Shown: piece by piece, positions 28,309 to 39,603 of the stretch | Numbering within the stretch: the first letter of the stretch is position 1 | Layout of the letters: each line of letters opens with the position of its first letter | Origin: Schistocephalus solidus | Lineage: Eukaryota; Platyhelminthes; Cestoda; Diphyllobothriidea; Diphyllobothriidae | NCBI GenBank assembly: GCA_017591395.1 | Contig: WEDG01003319.1 | Location: 1-64,000 of the forward strand | Direction of reading: 5' to 3' | Length of the DNA stretch: 64,000 nt | Notes under the pieces: model-generated | What the model saw: only the letters and a program-made list of their open reading frames with translations | The model's database searches: none | What the model was told of the DNA's origin: nothing | Made by a program: the position numbers and the translations under genes

Positions 28309-29576
28309 TGGATGCCTACCGTGACGAACGCCCCGGGATCCGCATCGCCTACCGGATGGACGGCCGACTCCTCAACCAACGACGAATGCACTTCCGCTCG
28401 CGTGTCTCCACAGCGACTATCCATGAACTTCTATTCGCTGATGACTGCGCACTCAATACAACGACAGAAGAGGAAATGCAAAGGAGCATGGACCTCTTCG
28501 CTGCCGCCTGTGACAACTTCGGACTTCGCATCAACACTGAGAAAACGGTTGTGATGCATCAACCGTCGCCAAACACTCTATACACCGCAGCTCACATCAA
28601 TGTCAATGGCGCCCAACTTAAATCTGTAGATACCTTCACGTATCTAGGAAGCAATCTCTCACGCAGCACCAAAGTCGACGATGAGATCGCCCATCGGATC
28701 GCTAAAGCCAGCCAAGCCTTTGGACGCATGCAAAATGTGGTCTGGAATCGACATGGTCTCCACCTCAGAACCAAACTCAAGATGTACAAAGCTGTCATAT
28801 TGCCAACGCTGCTGTATGGAGCGGAGACGTGGACAATCTACCAAAAGCAGGCACGAAAGCTCAACCACTTCCACCTCAGCTGTCTCCGCAGAATACTAAA
28901 GCTGAGTTGGCAAGACAGGATACCGGACACGGAAGTGCTGGAACGAACAGGCATTCTCAGCATTTTCGCTCAGTTGAAACAACTGCAACTGCGCTGGAGC
29001 GGTCACCTTGTGCGGATGGATGACGAAAGGCTACCCAAACGACTCTTCTATGGAGATCTCGCCATGGGTTCTCATCGACAAGGGGGTCAAGTACGACGCT
29101 ACAAAGACACTCTGAAGACCTCCCTGAAGCAATTGCAGATCAACCCGGAGTCCTGGGAGGACCTTGCCCGAAATCGATCGGCTTGGAGGAGAACAGTGAA
29201 GACAGGGGCAGCAATCTACGAAGCCAACAGGATCGCCGCTGCCAATACCAAAAGAGCGGCACGAAATTCACCAGCGCCCCGGATCAACATCGCCAATGCC
29301 CAGGCCCTTCCAACATGCCCGCGCTGTCACCGCACCTTCCGCGCGCGAATCGGCCTAGTCGGACATCTTCGGAAGCAAAGCATGAACAATCCGACAATTC
29401 AAAATTCTACGTCTACTTCTGTCAACCCTCCTTCGGACTCCTCCACCCTCACCCCTGGCATCAATTCCACTAGTCCCACCATCATCGTGACCGCATCACA
29501 ATGCTCAGCACGTGTTACATCACAACCACCATTGTCACCACCACTACCACCATCAGCGATGGGGACTCCCTCCTAA
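28266..29576 (+). pseudogene. RTE-G RT palm, thumb, C-terminal domain and first zinc finger
   Basis: A 436-codon stretch: [20 protein letters not shown], the catalytic [126 protein letters not shown] and [20 protein letters not shown], then the C2H2 finger [19 protein letters not shown] ending in KQ (the final histidine position is Q). A serine/threonine/proline linker follows. FADD is intact. Confidence 0.9.
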
Positions 29577-29782
29577 ACTGTCCTCATTGCAACCGCACAT
29601 TCACCTCACGCATTGGCCTGGTCGGTCACTTGCGAATCCATCGTACAGAGACTGGTGAACCAGTGCCTGGAGCTCCAACACACAGCAGAGATCGCCGCTT
29701 CCACTGCCCTCACTGTCCTCGTGCATTCACTCATCGCATGGGCCTTTTCGGTCACATGCGCATTCACAAAAACCTGCGGTAA
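29550..29782 (+). pseudogene. RTE-G zinc fingers 2 and 3
   Basis: After a frame change, the plus strand reads [20 protein letters not shown] and H, the linker TETGEPVPGAPTHSRDRRF, then CPHCPRAFTHRMGLFGHMR with IH, and ends KNLR at 29780. These are canonical C2H2 fingers (C-x2-C-x12-H-x3/4-H). They end the LINE polyprotein and are not a host transcription factor: the same fingers follow the RT in I and J. They probably bind nucleic acid at the target or the element RNA (inference). Confidence 0.85.
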
Positions 29783-29869
29783 ACCACCGGAGGCTAAGCT
29801 ACATCTGAACACACTATCTTCACCAATACATCGACCACACCTTCACAATCACCATGTACCTGAGTATAT

Positions 29870-29890
29870 CACGGTTTCCTAGAAACCGTG
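29870..29890 (+). repeat. hairpin at the start of the RTE-G 3' UTR
   Basis: CACGGTTTC, then CTA, then GAAACCGTG: a perfect 9-bp stem. A one-mismatch version stands at the same place in RTE-I (36481-36501), and shorter CACGG/CCGTG palindromes begin later modules. Confidence 0.75.
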
Positions 29891-31335
29891 GCTGGGAAGG
29901 CGGCCAATCTGACGCTTACACCAGACCACGGCGTCGGCTCAGTGTATGTGTTATGTGTGTCGAGTGGCTGACCAGTGGACTGGGAGTCAGACGGCGATGG
30001 CTCCTCCATATCCCCTGAGTTAGTGAATCCTGGTGTGTGCGTTATGGGGGCCAGGTCGTGCTGTGGCGCGCGAAGACGGGTACGCCGATCCGTCAGCCAA
30101 TGCGCCCACTCCCACATCAGGCAACTGACCGGCTCGGACAGTGGTCTGATTTTGGGGGCGGAGGAGAGAGTGAGGTCGAGAGCTCAGCGCATTTTCCTCA
30201 CTATAAACAAGCTGACGCGCTTGTAACTATCTCGGTGCGCTAAAAGCCGTGGCTCGGAAGGTTGCCAACTGATGGGTTAACTCGGACCACGTGGTCAGCC
30301 CAATGTTGGTTTGTGTGGAGTGGCTGACTGGCGAACTGAGAGTCAGGCTGCAATGGCTCCTTCTTAATGTGGTCTTTATGGCACCCCCACTCTGTGGGAT
30401 CCGAGCCAGGTGTGGTGGCACGCCCAGGGGCGGCTCCGGCCGCGCCAGCCACCTGTGCCCTCTCCCATCTCCGGTCTTCTTGACTGTGTCATGAGACTGG
30501 GCTCAGGTGGGGGAGGAGAAGAGAGTGCGGTAACGTTGAGCGCCGCGGTTCGAAGGTTGCCAACTGACAATTACACTCAGACCTCGCAGTTAGTCCAATG
30601 TATGTTGTGTGGAGTGGCTGACTGGTGGTCTGAGAATCAGGCTGCGATGGCTCCTTCTTAACGTGACCTCTGGCTATCTCACACATGTGAGATGTAAGCC
30701 GTTCAAACCCCTGTTGTGTGAAATCCTGGTGCTTGTGTTTGGGGGCCAGGTCGTGTACGTAGTACACGTAGACGAGGTCACCAGCAGCTGCGCCCGCTTC
30801 CGCATCAGACCACTGACCGGCTCGGACAGTGGTCTGATTGTGGGGGTTGGGGAGAGAGTGAGGTCGAGAGCTCAGCGTATTTTCCTCACTATAAACAATC
30901 TGACGCGCTTGAAACTATCACGGTGAGCTAACAGCCATGGCTTGGAAGGTTGCCAACTGACGGGATAACTCAGACCGCGTGGTCAGCCCAATGTGTGTTT
31001 TGTGTTGAGTGGCTGACTGGCAGACTGAGAGTCAGGTTGCAATGGCTCCTTCTTAATGTGGCCTTTATGGCACTCCCACTCCGTGGGATCCGAGCCAGGT
31101 GTGGTGGCACGCCCAGGGGCGGCTCCGGCCGCGCCAGCCACCTGCGCCCTCTCCCATCTTCGGTCTTCTTGACTCTGTTTTGACACCGGGCTCAGGTGGG
31201 GGAAGAGGAGAGAGTGCGGTAGCTGCAGCGCAAGGCTACTATCACTTAAAACGAATTCACGCGCAAGGCACCGTCCCTGCACCACCTGGTGTGGAGCATA
31301 CGGTGGACAACGTCAAAATCAACGGTCGAACTGCC
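29891..31335 (+). repeat. RTE-G 3' UTR: tandem alpha/beta/gamma modules
   Basis: Four related modules of about 300-400 bp begin with (A)GCCGTGGCT.GGAAGGTTGCC-like sequence: alpha 29881-30240, shortened beta 30241-30540, a gamma/alpha hybrid 30541-30932, and beta 30933-31335. Alpha ends with CTCACTATAAACAA.CTGACG and beta with GTGTGGAGCATACGGTGGAC. RTE-I has only alpha then beta, so RTE-G carries an expanded, recombined tail. It ends where RTE-H begins. Confidence 0.78.
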
Positions 31336-33335
31336 GTCGTCCATCCTCAAGAGGTGGCCGCTTCTGCGCAGTTGCAGTTGTCTCAGCTGGGCGTAGATTC
31401 TGAGGAGGTCTGTTTAATCCATCACTTATGTGTCCGGGATCCTGCTTTGCCATCTCAGCTTCAGTATTCTGCGGAGGCAGCTGAGATGGAAGTGATCGAG
31501 CCTACGTGCCTGCTTCTTGTACACAGTCCATACCTCCAGTTCATACAATAGCGTCGGCAAAATGACAGCTTTCCCATCTTGAGCTCTGTGCTGACCTGCA
31601 GACCGGGTCGATTCCAGACGATGTTCTGCATGCGTCTGAAGGTTTGGCTGGATTGTGCGATTCGATGGGCAACTTCATCATCAATTTGGGTGCTTCAGAA
31701 GAGGCTGCTGCCCAGGTAGGTGAAGTTATCCACGGCTTTATGTTGAGCGCCATTGACCTTGATGAGAGGTGCATTATAAATGGTATCGGGCGGCGGCAGA
31801 TGCATGAACACCGGTTTCTCCGTGTTGATGATCAGTTCAAAGTTATCACAAGCAACAGCGAAGAGGTCCATGCTCCTTTGTATTTCCTATTCTGTCGTTG
31901 CGTTGAGAGCGCCGTCGTCAGCGAAAAGAAGTTCATGGATAGTAATTGTAGATACACGCGATAGGGTGCATCCACCGTTGATTTAGGAGTTGGCCATCCA
32001 TCCAGTAGGCGATGTGGATCTCGGGGCATTTGTCACGGTAGGTGTCCATAAGAATGGCATATAACATGAGACTGAAGAGGGTAGGTGCGAGGACGCATCC
32101 CTGCTTCACTTCGTTGGTCACTACGAATGCCTCTGCGACGGCTCCATTTTCCGTGAAGCGCGCCATCATGCCCTCATGGAGTTGACGCACCATGTGGGTC
32201 AATCGCTCGGGACAGCCGAATTTCGGCCGTATCTTCCATATTCCTTCGCGATTTAACATTTCAAAGGCTTTCATCAGATCCAGAAGGTAGAGTACGGGTG
32301 AATCCGCGTCTTCCGACACTTCTCCTGCGGCTAGCGCGTGACAAAGATCATATCGGTGGCGCCGCGATGACGGCGTAAGCCGCATTGACTTTCCGGACTA
32401 GTCCTTGTTCCAGGTGGCTGTTGAGGCAATTGAGGAGAATTCGGGTGAAGATTTTCCCGGCGATTTTGAGCATCAAGATTCCTCCGTGGTTGTTGCAGAG
32501 TTGGCGGCTTACCTTCTGCAGAGATGGACGATTGTGGCGTCCTTGAAATTCTGAGAGACCTGCCCTTGGCTACACATATCCTGAAAGAGCGGTGAGCTAA
32601 GTCATCAGTTTGGCGTCGCCTTGCTTGCATAGCTCAGCAGGGCTCGCGTCTGATCCAGGTGCCTTCCCGCTGGAGGGTTGCTGCGCGGCAGGAGAGAGGA
32701 CAGGAGATCGAGGTCAGCGTTGATCTCCACTTGAAGCAGTCGGTTGATGGTGGTGTCGGATATGGTGGAGGGTCAGTTGAGAAGGTTTGTGAAGTGCTCG
32801 GCCTGACGCTTCAGGATTTGTCCCTCCTCCATAAGTAGAGTAGTTCCGTCAGCACTAAGAAGAGAAGCAATTACTTTGACAGGGGACCGTAGACAGCCTT
32901 GATGGCGGCGAAGAAGTTCTTCATTCGTTGCGGTCCGCTTACACTTGGCTCACCTCGGCCTTGCGAGCCGTCCGGCTGTCCTGCATTGCCCGCAGCCGCT
33001 ACTGCATAAGACAGTGACTTCGATGGAAGGCAGCCTTGTTTGAAACGTAGGCTTTGAGCAACCGGTTCTTCTCAGCAAACAGAGTATGGATGGCTGCATC
33101 GTTGTCATCGAACCATTCCTGGTGCTAACGTGCGCGGTGGATGACATCCAGGGCGGTAGATTGGACAGTGTCCCTCAGTTGACACCAGCGGTTCTCCATA
33201 GAGGCGTCCTTGTCAGCGACTGGAAGGTTCACTACTCGTTTGGCCATTTCGTTACTGAAATGAAGATGGTGAGCAGGCACATTTAGCAAAAAAATATTCA
33301 TCTTACCTGGTGGTAGATTACCTTGGTCTGTCTGA
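31336..33335 (-). mobile_element. RTE-H: truncated RTE-like LINE
   Basis: The minus strand covers the end of the endonuclease linker (from about 33335) through linker, fingers and palm, to the C-terminal [13 protein letters not shown] region, ending near 31340 against the RTE-G 3' tail. The endonuclease, the DDERLP..., zinc-finger and 3' UTR parts are missing. Many frameshifts make it older or more decayed than G and I. Confidence 0.82.
31541..33320 (-). pseudogene. RTE-H reverse transcriptase remnant
   Basis: Pieces in order on the minus strand: LLNVPAHHLHFSNEMAKRVV and NRWCQLRDTVQSTALDV (33125-33290), LHKAY-type linker in other frames, LRRHRGATDMIFVTR (32331-32400), LYLLDLMKAFEMLNREGIWK with AAGEVSEDADSPV before it, [40 protein letters not shown] (31933-32385), then ELLFADDGAL near 31930 and further tail pieces. 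Motif A keeps its aspartate (LLDLMKAF) and FADD is intact, but more than six frame breaks are visible. Confidence 0.8.
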
Positions 33336-34150
33336 GCCCACAAAAACACTACGAGATAAGAATGTCCCGATCGGTGAGTGAAATTCTTGCATACACACAA
33401 AGGTCAAAGTTCCTCCATTGAAGACGGCTGTACTACGAGTCAAACTGCAAGACTAACACAACACCACCAAGAGCTGCAACCCCACTACACAGAGGATGGA
33501 AGCGGGAATGGTTCCGAAACGTCAGAATGAGTACACTTAGTATCCTTAACTCGTCTTCTGTTCTTCTTTGTCTTCTGGGGGAGAGGACGAATGCGATAAG
33601 GTACGGGGACCTCGAATCCTTGCACACACTGACACCTGTATGTATTAGCAATGCATCCTTTTGTTATAAATCACGGTGTATCTTTGTTTGTTGTAGCTGT
33701 CTCGAATTGCTACTTATAATGGGGCCTTTTAACCTTGCGTCGTCGAATTTACTGCTGGATCAGGGCAACAGAAGGATGCGCGGATGAAAAATATAACAAT
33801 CATAATAAGGATAGGAGAGACTAATATACTTTGACTCTCATGGGTGATAGGTTCGAGTGTGGACCTGAAACGTAAAGCAAGAAGCCTATTCTTCTGAATA
33901 TGCATGATTATTGAAGTCGTAGAGGTCACAAGGGATCACTGGAATCTTCTTTGTTCTTTTAAAATAAACCATGATGCTGTGAATCATACTCGTTGGTAAA
34001 ATAACTTTTCCCGTACTTCACGCCTTAAAAAGTGCAGTGCAGAATGTGCGCTCACCGATCGGTTGCGGGACTCACTCGTTCCGTTGTGCCTAAGCAGGAC
34101 CTGAGTCCCGTACCCGATCGGTGGGCACTTATCCACCATCGTTAAGATTC
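33336..34150. other. unassigned sequence
   Basis: No gene recognised. It contains the word CCGAAACGTCAGAATGAG near 33513-33530, which resembles CGAAACGTCAGGATGGG at 49677 and is discussed as a possible hammerhead relic. The end (34060-34160) includes CGATCGG...CCGATCGG repeated words. Confidence 0.4.
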
Positions 34151-34159
34151 CCGATTGAA

Positions 34160-34330
34160 ATCGACAGGACAACGAGCCCGTGGCGCAGTGGTTAGAGCTT
34201 TGGACTTCTAACTAAAAGGTTATGGGTTCGAGCCCTGGGTGTTGCAATACCTTCAGTTGGGTATGACTGAATGATTACGCCTAATAAACCACAAATGGTC
34301 ATTCTAGTCTCCTTAACCTTGTCGGTAACC
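34160..34330 (+). mobile_element. S1a: tRNA-derived SINE
   Basis: The head GCCCGTGGCGCAGTGGTTAG and AGC, the loop CTTCTAA (anticodon TCT) and GGTTATGGGTTCGAGCCC give A and B boxes of an arginine-like tRNA with poor stems. The body GGGTATGACTGAATGATTAC, AAATGGTCATTCTAGTCTCC, TTAACCTTGTCGG matches S1 copies at 43425-43505 and 43640-43830. RNA polymerase III would transcribe such an element from its internal boxes. Confidence 0.65.
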
Positions 34331-35727
34331 TCTTGATGTCTAAAAAGTGCAGTGGAATGTTCTATTGATGGAAACTATATATGTATCCAAAGGATCCTCT
34401 GTGGATTAATAATATATTGAGCAGGCAGGACTAAGATAAAATTAGTAAGTTGCAAGGGCTCCAACCCAAGTAAATAACAACTACTTCTTTACGAATGCAC
34501 GCGGTTAATGAGCGCTGTTAACAACTCTGGTAAGCAAATCAATAACCAGATAAAAGAAAGGAGGAATTGGACAACACATCAAGAAAAGCGTGACAACTAT
34601 TTGAACAAGGTCGAATTCACTCTGAACGAAGTCATATGATCATTATGCAGGTTAAAAGTTTAGTCACGCGACCGCAAATAATCTCGAAATAGCTTCCGAG
34701 GGTCAAAAGAATTTTGATTTACTCAGGCGTTATAACAAGAAACGTGTACAAGGAGATTAAGTAGTATAAGTTCAGAACGCAAATGTTTACAATCTCCTAG
34801 CAGTAAGATGAGGAAAAGCTTTTCATCTTGTCCTATAAGACTTTATTTGCCCCAATACCGTACTTCATCTAGGGCTTTGAATGGGAATGCAATCCCTTAC
34901 ATTTCGACAGATGTTCTATACAAGTGAAAGTAAAAGTAAAGCAAGAATTTAAAAATCTGGTGAAATGAAGGCAACAAGTTCATGCAAATGTATAATCTGG
35001 AGAACTTGTGGCTGATTGCAAGAAGTTCCAACCTTGGAAATTATGCCAATCTGTTGCGCCGGATATAAAGAATGGCAAAATATCGTAAATACGCAACTTT
35101 GCGTGTTACATTTTTTAAACTAGCATAGAACAGGCATGCACTTTACTTCTGGTACTTTGACTCTGTATTGCATCATGCTAAAAATACGGTATTAGACCTA
35201 TTCCATGAAACGTGGTAACAGAAATTGAGACAATCGATCGCAGGAAGGTTTTTCTTCATTGTCGAGTTTTGTGTGGAAGTTCATTTTTCTCGGCGATCAG
35301 GTTTCATGTTTGGGTAAGTCTAAAAATATGGCACAAACGCCATTTGAACTAGAAGTTAATATCCAGGAAATAACCACCTCGGTAAATATTTTTAAGAGGT
35401 ATCTGTTTGTGAAGATTTTGTTAGACCCATATAACAGACTCGACATTTATGGTCAATCGATTGTAGACACTGAAATGCGTTAATGCTTCACAGCTAGTTC
35501 AAGGACAATCTAAAACTCAACGTACTACAATACCAGAAATATCTATAAAGAAAGTTGACAGAGGGAAGTCCTTTTAATTTACACAAACTGGTATGTTTAC
35601 CATTGCACCTGAAAATTCTATTTAAATTTATTAATCCCTTGTAAAAGTGAAAAAATGCAGACCATTATCCTAAAAATATTTTGGAATTGCTATTCTAACT
35701 GAACACTGATGGCTAACAGACATGACA
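34331..35727. other. unassigned AT-rich sequence
   Basis: No gene or recognised repeat in about 1.4 kb. A 74-codon plus-strand frame (35259-35483) has no motif. Confidence 0.45.
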
Positions 35728-35734
35728 GTTCGAC

Positions 35735-36480
35735 CGTCGATCTTGACGAGGTCCACCGTATGCTCCACACCAGGTGGTGCAGGGACGGGGACTTGCGTGT
35801 GAATTAGTTTTCAGTGATAGTAGCCTTGCGCTGCAATTACCACACACTTTCCTCCTCCCCCACCTGAGCCCAGTGTCAAGACAGAGTCAAGAAGACCGGA
35901 GATGGGAGAGGGCGCAGGTGGCTGGCACGGCCAGAGCCGCCCCTGGGCGTACCAACCCACCTGGCTCGGACCCCACGGAGAGGGAGTGCCATAAAGTCCA
36001 CATTAAGAAGGAGCCATTGCAGCCTGACTCTCAGTCCGCCAGTCAGCCACTCCACACAAAACACACATTGGGTTGACTACGCGGTCCAAGTTATCCAATC
36101 AGTTGGCAACCTTCCAAGCCACGGCTTTTAGCGCACCGTGATAGTTTCAAGCGCGTCAAATTGTTTATAGTGAGGAAAATGCGCTGAGCTTTTGACCTCA
36201 CTCTCTCTCCCACCCTCACAATCAGACCTCCACCCGAGCCGGTCAGTTGTCTGATTTGGGAGTGGGCGCATTGGCTGACGAGTCGGCATACCCGTCTTTG
36301 CGTGCCACAGCACTACCTGGCCCACATAACGCACACACGAGGATTTACTTACTCAGGGGATATGGAGGAGCCATCACCGTCTAACTCCCAGTTCACTGGT
36401 CAGCCAATCGACACACACAACACATACACTGGGCCGACGGCGTGGTCTTGTGTAAGCGTTAGATTGGCAGCCTTCCAATC
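35735..36480 (-). repeat. RTE-I 3' UTR, alpha and beta modules
   Basis: Alpha (36480-36130) and beta (36130-35735) run in minus orientation with the landmarks described for RTE-G. It is a simpler arrangement than in RTE-G and is taken here as the reference. Confidence 0.78.
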
Positions 36481-36501
36481 CACGGTTGCTAAGAAACCGT
36501 G
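36481..36501 (-). repeat. hairpin at the start of the RTE-I 3' UTR
   Basis: On the minus strand CACGGTTTC, TTA, GCAACCGTG: a 9-bp stem with one mismatch, in the same place as the perfect hairpin of RTE-G. Confidence 0.7.
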
Positions 36502-36599
36502 ATTTTATTAGGTGCATTATGATGATTGTGAGGGTGTTGTCTATGTATTAGTGTAGATGGCGCACGCTGATGTGGCTTAGCCTCTGGTTGTTTACCGCA

Positions 36600-37420
36600 G
36601 GTTTTCGTGGAGGCGCATGTGTCCTTAAAGGCCCATGTGGTGTGTAAATGTGCGGGAGCAGTGAGGGCAGTGGAGGTGGGCGTGGCGACTGTGTGTCGGA
36701 GCCCCAGACACTGGTTCACCAGCCTCCGTGCGATGGATTCGCAGGTGGCCGACCAGGCCGATGCGTGAGTTGAAGCTGCGGGTGTAGTGTAGGCAGGAGA
36801 AATCGGTAGAGGCTGGGGGGATGTTATTCATGGAAGTGGGGGTGGCAGTGGTGATAGAAATGGCAGGTTCGGAGGATGTGCATGTTGTATTGGTGTTGTC
36901 GGCATTGCGGTGAATTCTGCTGTCATGGATGCGCATGCGACCGAATAGGCCCATGCGATGAGTGAATGCGCGAGGACAGTGAGGGTAGTGGAAGCGGCGA
37001 TCTCTGCTGTGTGTTGGTGCTCCAGGCACTGGTTAACCAGTCTCTGTACGATGGATTTGCAAGTGACCGACCAGGTCGATGCGTGAGGTGAATGTGCGGT
37101 CGCATTGAGGACAGTTTAGGAGAGAATCCCCATCGCTGATGGTGGTGGTGGTGGTATTGATGGCAAAGGCGGTGATGGTTGCGGTGGTGGGGGTAGCAGG
37201 CGATGAGTATTGGGATGTGGTCTTTATGATGGTGGGAGTACTAGAATAGATGCCAGGAGTGAGAGGGGGGAGTCTGAAGGAGGGTTGGCAGAATTTGACG
37301 TAGAAATTGGAATTGTCAGGTTGTTGGTGCATTGCATCCGAAGATGTTCAACCAGGCCGATTCGCGCGCGGAAGATGCGGTGCCAGCGTGGGCATGTTAG
37401 CACGGCCTGGGCATCGACGG
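36600..37420 (-). pseudogene. RTE-I zinc-finger array
   Basis: Five C2H2-type units in minus-strand order: [18 protein letters not shown] (about 37395-37335), CPQCDRTFTSRIDLVGHLQI (37105-37045), CPHCPRAFTHRMGLFGRMRI (about 36985), [20 protein letters not shown] (about 36790; second cysteine is tyrosine) and CPHCSRTFTHHMGL (about 36660). Between them the spacer HRTETGEPVPGAPTHSR recurs. Two frameshifts split the array. The finger pair '[13 protein letters not shown]' / 'THRMGLFGHMRIH' is duplicated relative to RTE-G. Confidence 0.82.
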
Positions 37421-37445
37421 TGTTGGTACGGGGCGCTGGTGACTT

Positions 37446-37970
37446 TCATGCTGCATTTTTAGCCTTGGCGGTGGCGATCCGGTTGGCCTCATAGATTGCT
37501 GAACCAGTCTTCACGGATCTTCTCGATGCCGGTCTATCCTGGGCAAGGTCCTCCCAGGTCGCCGGGTTTATTTGCAGTTGCTTCAGCGATTTATTCATAG
37601 TTTCCTTGTGGCGTCTTTTTTGACCTCCCTGTCGGCGAGCACCCGTAGTGACATCGCCGTAGAAAGGGCATTTGGGTAGTCGCTCGGTGTCCACTCTTAC
37701 CAGGTGGCCGCTCCATTGCAGTTGCACTTGCCTCAGCATTGTGTGGATGCAGAGGACTCCGGTCCACTCCATGATTTCCGTGTCCGGGATCCTGTCTTGC
37801 CATCTCAGCTTCAGTATTCTGTGGAGGCAGCTGAGATGGAAGTGATTCAGCTTCCTGGCTTGGTTAGAGTAGACGGTCCAGGTCTCCGCACCGTAAAGGA
37901 GTTTCGTCAAGACGACGGCCTTGTACATCTTCAGTTTGGTGTTCAGGTGAAAACAGTGGCGATTCCACAT
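37446..37970 (-). pseudogene. RTE-I C-terminal domain after the RT
   Basis: A 174-codon minus-strand stretch: [100 protein letters not shown] and [20 protein letters not shown]. This conserved region sits between RT and fingers in all copies. Its function is unknown to me. Confidence 0.87.
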
Positions 37971-38062
37971 GGAGGCCTACAGCCGGCCGAAGGCCTGACT
38001 GGCTTTTAAGATCCGTTGGGCAACCTCTTCATCGATTCTCGTGTTGCGTGACAGCGTGATTC

Positions 38063-38905
38063 CTAGATAATCGAAGGTTTCCACGTGTTTGACTTGAGCA
38101 CAGATTCGGGGAGCATTGTATTCCACACTGGGTGGCGGCTGGTGCATGACAACCGTTTTGGCTCTACTGATTGTTCATCGTAAATTGACGCAGCCTGCGG
38201 CGAAGAGGTCCTTTGCATGTCCTCCTGCGTCACGGTGTTAAGGGCGCAGTCGTCCGCGAAGAGCAAGGCATGAAGTGTAGTCGTAGACACATGCGTTGAA
38301 GCCTGCATACGCCGACTGTTGAGGTGTCCGTCAGTTCTATAGGCGATGCGAATACCAGGCTGTTCATCACGATAGGTGTCCGTCAGCATAGCCGAGAACA
38401 TGAGACTGAAGATGGTGGGGGCCAGTACGCAGCCCTGCTTCACTCCGTTGGTCACTGCGAATGCTTCGGATACCGCCCCGTTGTCAGTGACGCGCGCCGT
38501 TATCCCGTCATGAAGCTGACACACCATGTGCGTGAACTGCTCAGGACAGCCGAATTTCTGCATGACTTTCCACAGTCCGTCACGATTCACCGTGTCAAAG
38601 GCTTTCGTCAGATCTACGAAGGTAGTTTATAGGTGAGTTCACATCTCCTGGCACTTCTCTTGTAGCTGGCGGGCGGCAAAGATCATATCGGTTGTCCCGC
38701 ACTGTCGGCGGAAGCCACATTGACTTTCCGGGAGCAAGACCTGCTCTAGGGGTCCATTCAGACGATTGAGAAGGATACGGGCGAAGATCTTCCCGGCGAT
38801 GTTGAGCAACAAAATGCCTCTGTGATTATCACAGACTTGCCGGTTCCCCTTCCGTTTGTAGAGATGGACGATGGTCGCGTCTTTGGAATCCTGAGGAACT
38901 TGTCT
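38063..38905 (-). pseudogene. RTE-I RT fingers and palm
   Basis: In minus-strand order, across frames: ATIVHLYKRKGNRQVCDNHR, LNIAGKIFARILLNRLN and CGFRRQCGTTDMIFAA (38905-38660), motif A TFVDLTKAFDTVNRDGLW (about 38615-38560), [40 protein letters not shown] and [19 protein letters not shown]. Both catalytic boxes (FVDL and FADD) are intact. A frameshift follows EDMQR. Confidence 0.86.
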
Positions 38906-39601
38906 TTAGCACCACGTCTCCTGGAAGAGTGTTGTGAGTTCTGCCATCAGCCGGGGCCCACCGTGCTTGTAGACTTCCGGTGGGATTGCGTCGGATCCCG
39001 GTGCTTTACCGCCGGAAATCTGCTGCACGGCCCGGATGGTTTCTGGTAGGGAAGGCGGGATATCCAGGTCATTGTCCGTGTCCAATTGAGGAAGCCGGGC
39101 AATGGCAGCATCGGAGATGGCTGTTGAGCAATTAAGGACACTTCTGAAGTGCTCGGCCCAGTGCTTCAGAATTTGCGATTTCTCTGTCAGCAGTGTTATG
39201 CCGTCAGAGCTGAGCAGTGGTGCGGTCCCCTTGATACACGGGCCGTAGATGGCCTTGATGGCTTTGAAGATTTTTTTCATTTCATTGCGGTCCGCATACC
39301 CCTGGATTTCCTCAGCCTTTTAGATCATCCAGGCATCCTGTATCTCCCGCAGCCGTTGCCCTACAAGGCACCGGCATCTGAAGAAGGCTGCTTTGGTAGC
39401 GTCAGTCCGAAGGTCCATGTAGGCTTTGTGTAGTCCGTTCTTCTCCGTGAATAAGTTGCTGATGTCGGCATCATTGTCGTCAAACCAGTCCTGGTGTTGA
39501 CGGCGTGCGCGTCCGAGGACTTCGAGGGCGGTAGACTGGATGAAATTTCGCAGTTGACACCATCGTGTTTCCACGTTGCCGTTATTATCAGGAGAATGCA
39601 T
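38906..39601 (-). pseudogene. RTE-I linker and RT N-terminal region
   Basis: Minus-strand stretches with TRWCQLRNFIQSTALEVLGR, HQDWFDDNDADISNLFTEKN, GLHKAYMDLRTDATKAAFF, then a stop and KKIFKAIKAIYGPCIKGTAP, LLSSDGITLLTEKSQILKHW, AEHFRSVLNC and ISGGKAPGSDAIPPEVYKHG, ending with TLFQETWC before another frameshift. This corresponds to the first half of the RTE-G RT ORF. Confidence 0.85.
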
Positions 39602-39603
39602 GT

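Larger units (their letters stand above)
25840..31335 (+). mobile_element. RTE-G: nearly complete RTE-like LINE with zinc-finger tail
   Basis: Plus-strand order: 5' UTR with hairpins (25840-26190), endonuclease (26194-27023), RT (27049-29250), three C2H2 fingers (about 29310-29780), and an expanded 3' UTR made of four repeated modules (29870-31335). The nearest relatives here are I, H, J and K. The ORF is close to open; I count a short deletion at the QGCVLAP box, one frame change at the endonuclease/RT boundary, one after the endonuclease GDFN box and one between fingers 1 and 2. It is tail-to-tail with RTE-H. Confidence 0.88.

Noticed and set aside
29501..29785. Standalone C2H2 zinc-finger transcription factor gene
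   Set aside because: The fingers follow directly on the RTE-G polyprotein, and the same fingers end RTE-I and RTE-J. They are the LINE C-terminus after a frameshift.
30609..30926. Open frames in the RTE 3' UTR modules (up to 150 codons)
   Set aside because: They arise in repeated non-coding modules and are not conserved in frame between copies.
34178..34250. Functional tRNA-Arg gene
   Set aside because: Anticodon and T stems do not pair properly and the sequence continues into a repeated SINE body found elsewhere.
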